Of a stretch of 8,592 nucleotides of DNA, positions 7,072 through 8,592 are shown one piece after another (the stretch's first letter is position 1; each line of letters starts with the position of its first letter). The position numbers were made by a program, and so were the translations under genes. Under the pieces are notes generated by a model. It did not search any database. It worked only from the letters and a program-made list of their open reading frames with translations, and was not told where the DNA came from. The stretch is from CAZAJS01 sp964485635 (GTDB lineage Bacteria > Pseudomonadota > Gammaproteobacteria > Francisellales > Francisellaceae): NCBI GenBank assembly GCA_964485635.1, contig CAZAJS010000055.1, forward strand, positions 1 to 8,592, given 5' to 3'.

Positions 7072-8154
7072 ATGCACATTAAAACTTGCCATATCTTTCA
7101 ATTTCGCAATCTGAATGATCTTACTTTAAATTTTACCCCAAAGGTCAATGTTATTACAGGGGCTAATGGCGCTGGTAAAACTGCGGTATTAGAAGCTATC
7201 CATTTTTTAGGGTTAGGCCGTTCATTTCGCGTTAGTCAACTCAATCGAATCATTCAACACAATCAAACCCACTTTCATATTTTTTGTGAGTTTCAACATC
7301 AATCGCAAAAACATCAAGCCGGATGTCAACGTGATAAAAGTGGCAACAGTATCATTAAGCTTGATCATGAAAAGCAAGCAAATCAAAGTACATTAGCCCG
7401 TTTTTTTCCAGTACTTTTGCTCAATCCGGAACGTTTTCACTTATTAAGCCAAGGAGCTCAACAACGACGAGCTTTATTAGATTGGGGCGCTTTTTATCAA
7501 AAACCAGACTTTTTAAAACACTGGCAACGGGCACGTCAACTGATAAAACAACGCAATGCAGCACTCAAGCAACAATACCCTTATCATTATATGACTATTA
7601 TTGATCAGGCACTTGATGAATCTAGTCAAATTATTGATCAAATTCGCCAAGTCTACTTTCAACAATTACAAAGCCAGCTACAAACAACGCTTGATGAATT
7701 AGCTTTACCGATTAAAATTGACCTAGACTATCTGAGAGGATGGTCAAATGACCAATCATTATTTGAAGCACTGAGCCAACATCAAACTCAAGATTATAAA
7801 AAAGGAATGACGCATGTTGGACCCCATCGAGCTGATTTGCGTTTTCGAGTGGGCCAACAACCTGCGCAAGATATTTTATCTCGTGGTCAACATAAACTAT
7901 TAGTGACAGCATTAAAAATTGCACAAGGAAAAATTTTCCAACAGCAAAATCCTGAAACAAGTTGCTTATATTTAATTGATGATTTGTATTCTGAATTAGA
8001 CCAAACGCATCTTGGCCATGTGTTTGATATTTTACAACAAACAAACAATCAATTAATCATGACTGCTATTGATTCTGCCCCTTTAGCTGATTTTTTCCCG
8101 AAACATGAATCCTGCCATTTTCATCTTGAAAATGGCCAATTAATGACTCGTTAA
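7072..8154 (+). CDS. recF: DNA replication and repair protein RecF
   Basis: SMC/ABC-type ATPase of the RecFOR pathway that binds gapped DNA at single-strand/double-strand junctions and helps RecO and RecR load RecA. The 360 residues (E. coli 357) hold the N-terminal FRNL motif, Walker A GANGAGKT (30-37) and GLGRSFR just after it. They also hold THVGPHRADL, the ABC signature LSRGQHKLLVTALKIAQG (S270, R271, G272, Q273) and Walker B LIDDLYSELD (301-310, with D303 and D304). All ATPase motifs are intact. The start ATG fits the family's first strand (HIKTCHIFQFRNL), though no good ribosome-binding site precedes it. The gene probably shares the metG transcript. The position is unusual: in most proteobacteria recF lies with dnaA, dnaN and gyrB near the origin. 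Its last 15 bases overlap the convergent MarC-family gene. Confidence 0.97.
   Translation: MHIKTCHIFQFRNLNDLTLNFTPKVNVITGANGAGKTAVLEAIHFLGLGRSFRVSQLNRIIQHNQTHFHIFCEFQHQSQKHQAGCQRDKSGNSIIKLDHEKQANQSTLARFFPVLLLNPERFHLLSQGAQQRRALLDWGAFYQKPDFLKHWQRARQLIKQRNAALKQQYPYHYMTIIDQALDESSQIIDQIRQVYFQQLQSQLQTTLDELALPIKIDLDYLRGWSNDQSLFEALSQHQTQDYKKGMTHVGPHRADLRFRVGQQPAQDILSRGQHKLLVTALKIAQGKIFQQQNPETSCLYLIDDLYSELDQTHLGHVFDILQQTNNQLIMTAIDSAPLADFFPKHESCHFHLENGQLMTR
8114..8136. repeat. perfect hairpin at the convergent recF/MarC-gene ends
   Basis: GCCATTTTC (8114-8122) and GAAAATGGC (8128-8136) form a perfect 9-base stem with a 5-base loop. It lies within the last codons of recF and immediately beyond the stop codon of the opposing MarC-family gene (8140-8142). 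Neither strand has a following T-run, so it is not a classical Rho-independent terminator. It could stabilise either transcript's 3' end or slow opposing transcription. Confidence 0.4.
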
Positions 8155-8592
8155 GTTTGACGCTGAAACAGATAAAACAGGCCAAGCATCCTGAACCCCA
8201 GATAGCATCATTTGAGCGGCAATGGCCATAATAATTAACCCCATAATCCGTGATACAATGCCAATCCCCTCATTGCCAATTACTCGAACAATAGTTGGAG
8301 CAAAGTAAAATACTAACCATGTTAAGAATGCTAATAATAAACAAATACCACTTTGGGCAATCTTATCAACTGTTGTATGTAAAGCTTTTGCATGTGTGAC
8401 AATAGTTGTAATTGATCCTGGTCCAGCAATAATGGGGGTTGCTAATGGGACAATCGCAACTTTTGCTCTATTTTGTAATTTAGATAATTTATCAGTTGTT
8501 GGAGATCCATTATCTTCAGAAAAATGCCCACCTCGCACCATTGACAGTCCTAAAATGGTTAATACAACACCACCTGCTAATTGAAATGAACC
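8140..8592 (-). CDS. MarC-family integral membrane protein (N-terminus cut by window edge)
   Basis: Member of the MarC/YchE/YhgN family of multi-pass inner-membrane proteins, formerly linked to antibiotic resistance but without an established transport activity. The frame stays open to base 8592, giving the C-terminal 150 residues of an expected 200-220; the methionine codon at 8539-8541 is internal, because the family sequence FQLAGGVVLTILGLSMVRGG runs through it. Family marks include PLATPIIAGPGSITTIV and the C-terminal hydrophobic helix IMGLIIMAIAAQMMLSGV. At least four hydrophobic segments are visible, separated by a polar loop rich in S, T, D and K after MVRGG. The gene runs towards recF and ends 15 bases inside it. 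Which MarC paralogue this is cannot be told, and its promoter lies outside the window. Confidence 0.92.
   Translation of the reverse strand, partial: GSFQLAGGVVLTILGLSMVRGGHFSEDNGSPTTDKLSKLQNRAKVAIVPLATPIIAGPGSITTIVTHAKALHTTVDKIAQSGICLLLAFLTWLVFYFAPTIVRVIGNEGIGIVSRIMGLIIMAIAAQMMLSGVQDAWPVLSVSASNLTSH

Noticed and set aside
7712..8044. A 110-codon minus-strand open frame opposite recF
   Set aside because: It is antisense to conserved recF motifs including Walker B, and its composition looks like a shadow of the recF codons.
1..8592. A defence island, mobile element or biosynthetic cluster
   Set aside because: All complete genes except the channel-like and zinc-finger genes are standard housekeeping genes with intact motifs; no transposase, integrase, toxin-antitoxin pair, terminal repeats or CRISPR-like spacing was found.

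Overview
This window looks like core chromosome from an AT-rich gammaproteobacterium; the order cannot be fixed from this stretch alone. Three things point there. WaaF (heptosyltransferase II) implies a Gram-negative cell with a heptose-containing LPS core. MetG is of the long type with a four-cysteine zinc knuckle and a fused C-terminal tRNA-binding domain. RecQ, RecF and the SlyD-like isomerase have lengths and motifs close to the E. coli proteins. Genes are tightly packed, and I see no insertion sequence, phage gene, tRNA, rRNA, CRISPR array or other sign of recent transfer.

Layout. At the left edge, on the minus strand, is the N-terminal 135 residues of a SlyD-type FKBP prolyl isomerase (1-405). 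After a 182-base gap comes recQ, also on the minus strand (588-2399). A divergent promoter region of about 150 bases separates recQ from a plus-strand gene (2558-3505) whose product resembles prokaryotic pentameric ligand-gated ion channels: a signal peptide, an extracellular beta-rich domain and four membrane segments. A second plus-strand unit starts at a good sigma-70-type promoter (3547-3575). It holds a 66-residue CHCC zinc-finger protein (3609-3809) that overlaps waaF (3799-4821) by 11 bases. After a 184-base gap with a perfect TATAAT box comes metG (5006-7045), followed 26 bases later by recF (7072-8154). On the minus strand at the right edge is the C-terminal 150 residues of a MarC-family membrane protein (8140-8592). 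It converges on recF and overlaps it by 15 bases.

How the genes relate. Most are independent housekeeping functions: protein folding (FKBP), recombination repair (RecQ and RecF, both of the RecFOR pathway but here in separate units), LPS core assembly (WaaF) and translation (MetG). The genes do not form one pathway. The least ordinary items are the channel-like gene, whose motifs depart from the well-studied bacterial channels at key positions, and recF sitting next to metG instead of in the dnaA-dnaN-recF-gyrB cluster. I found no convincing new multi-gene system.
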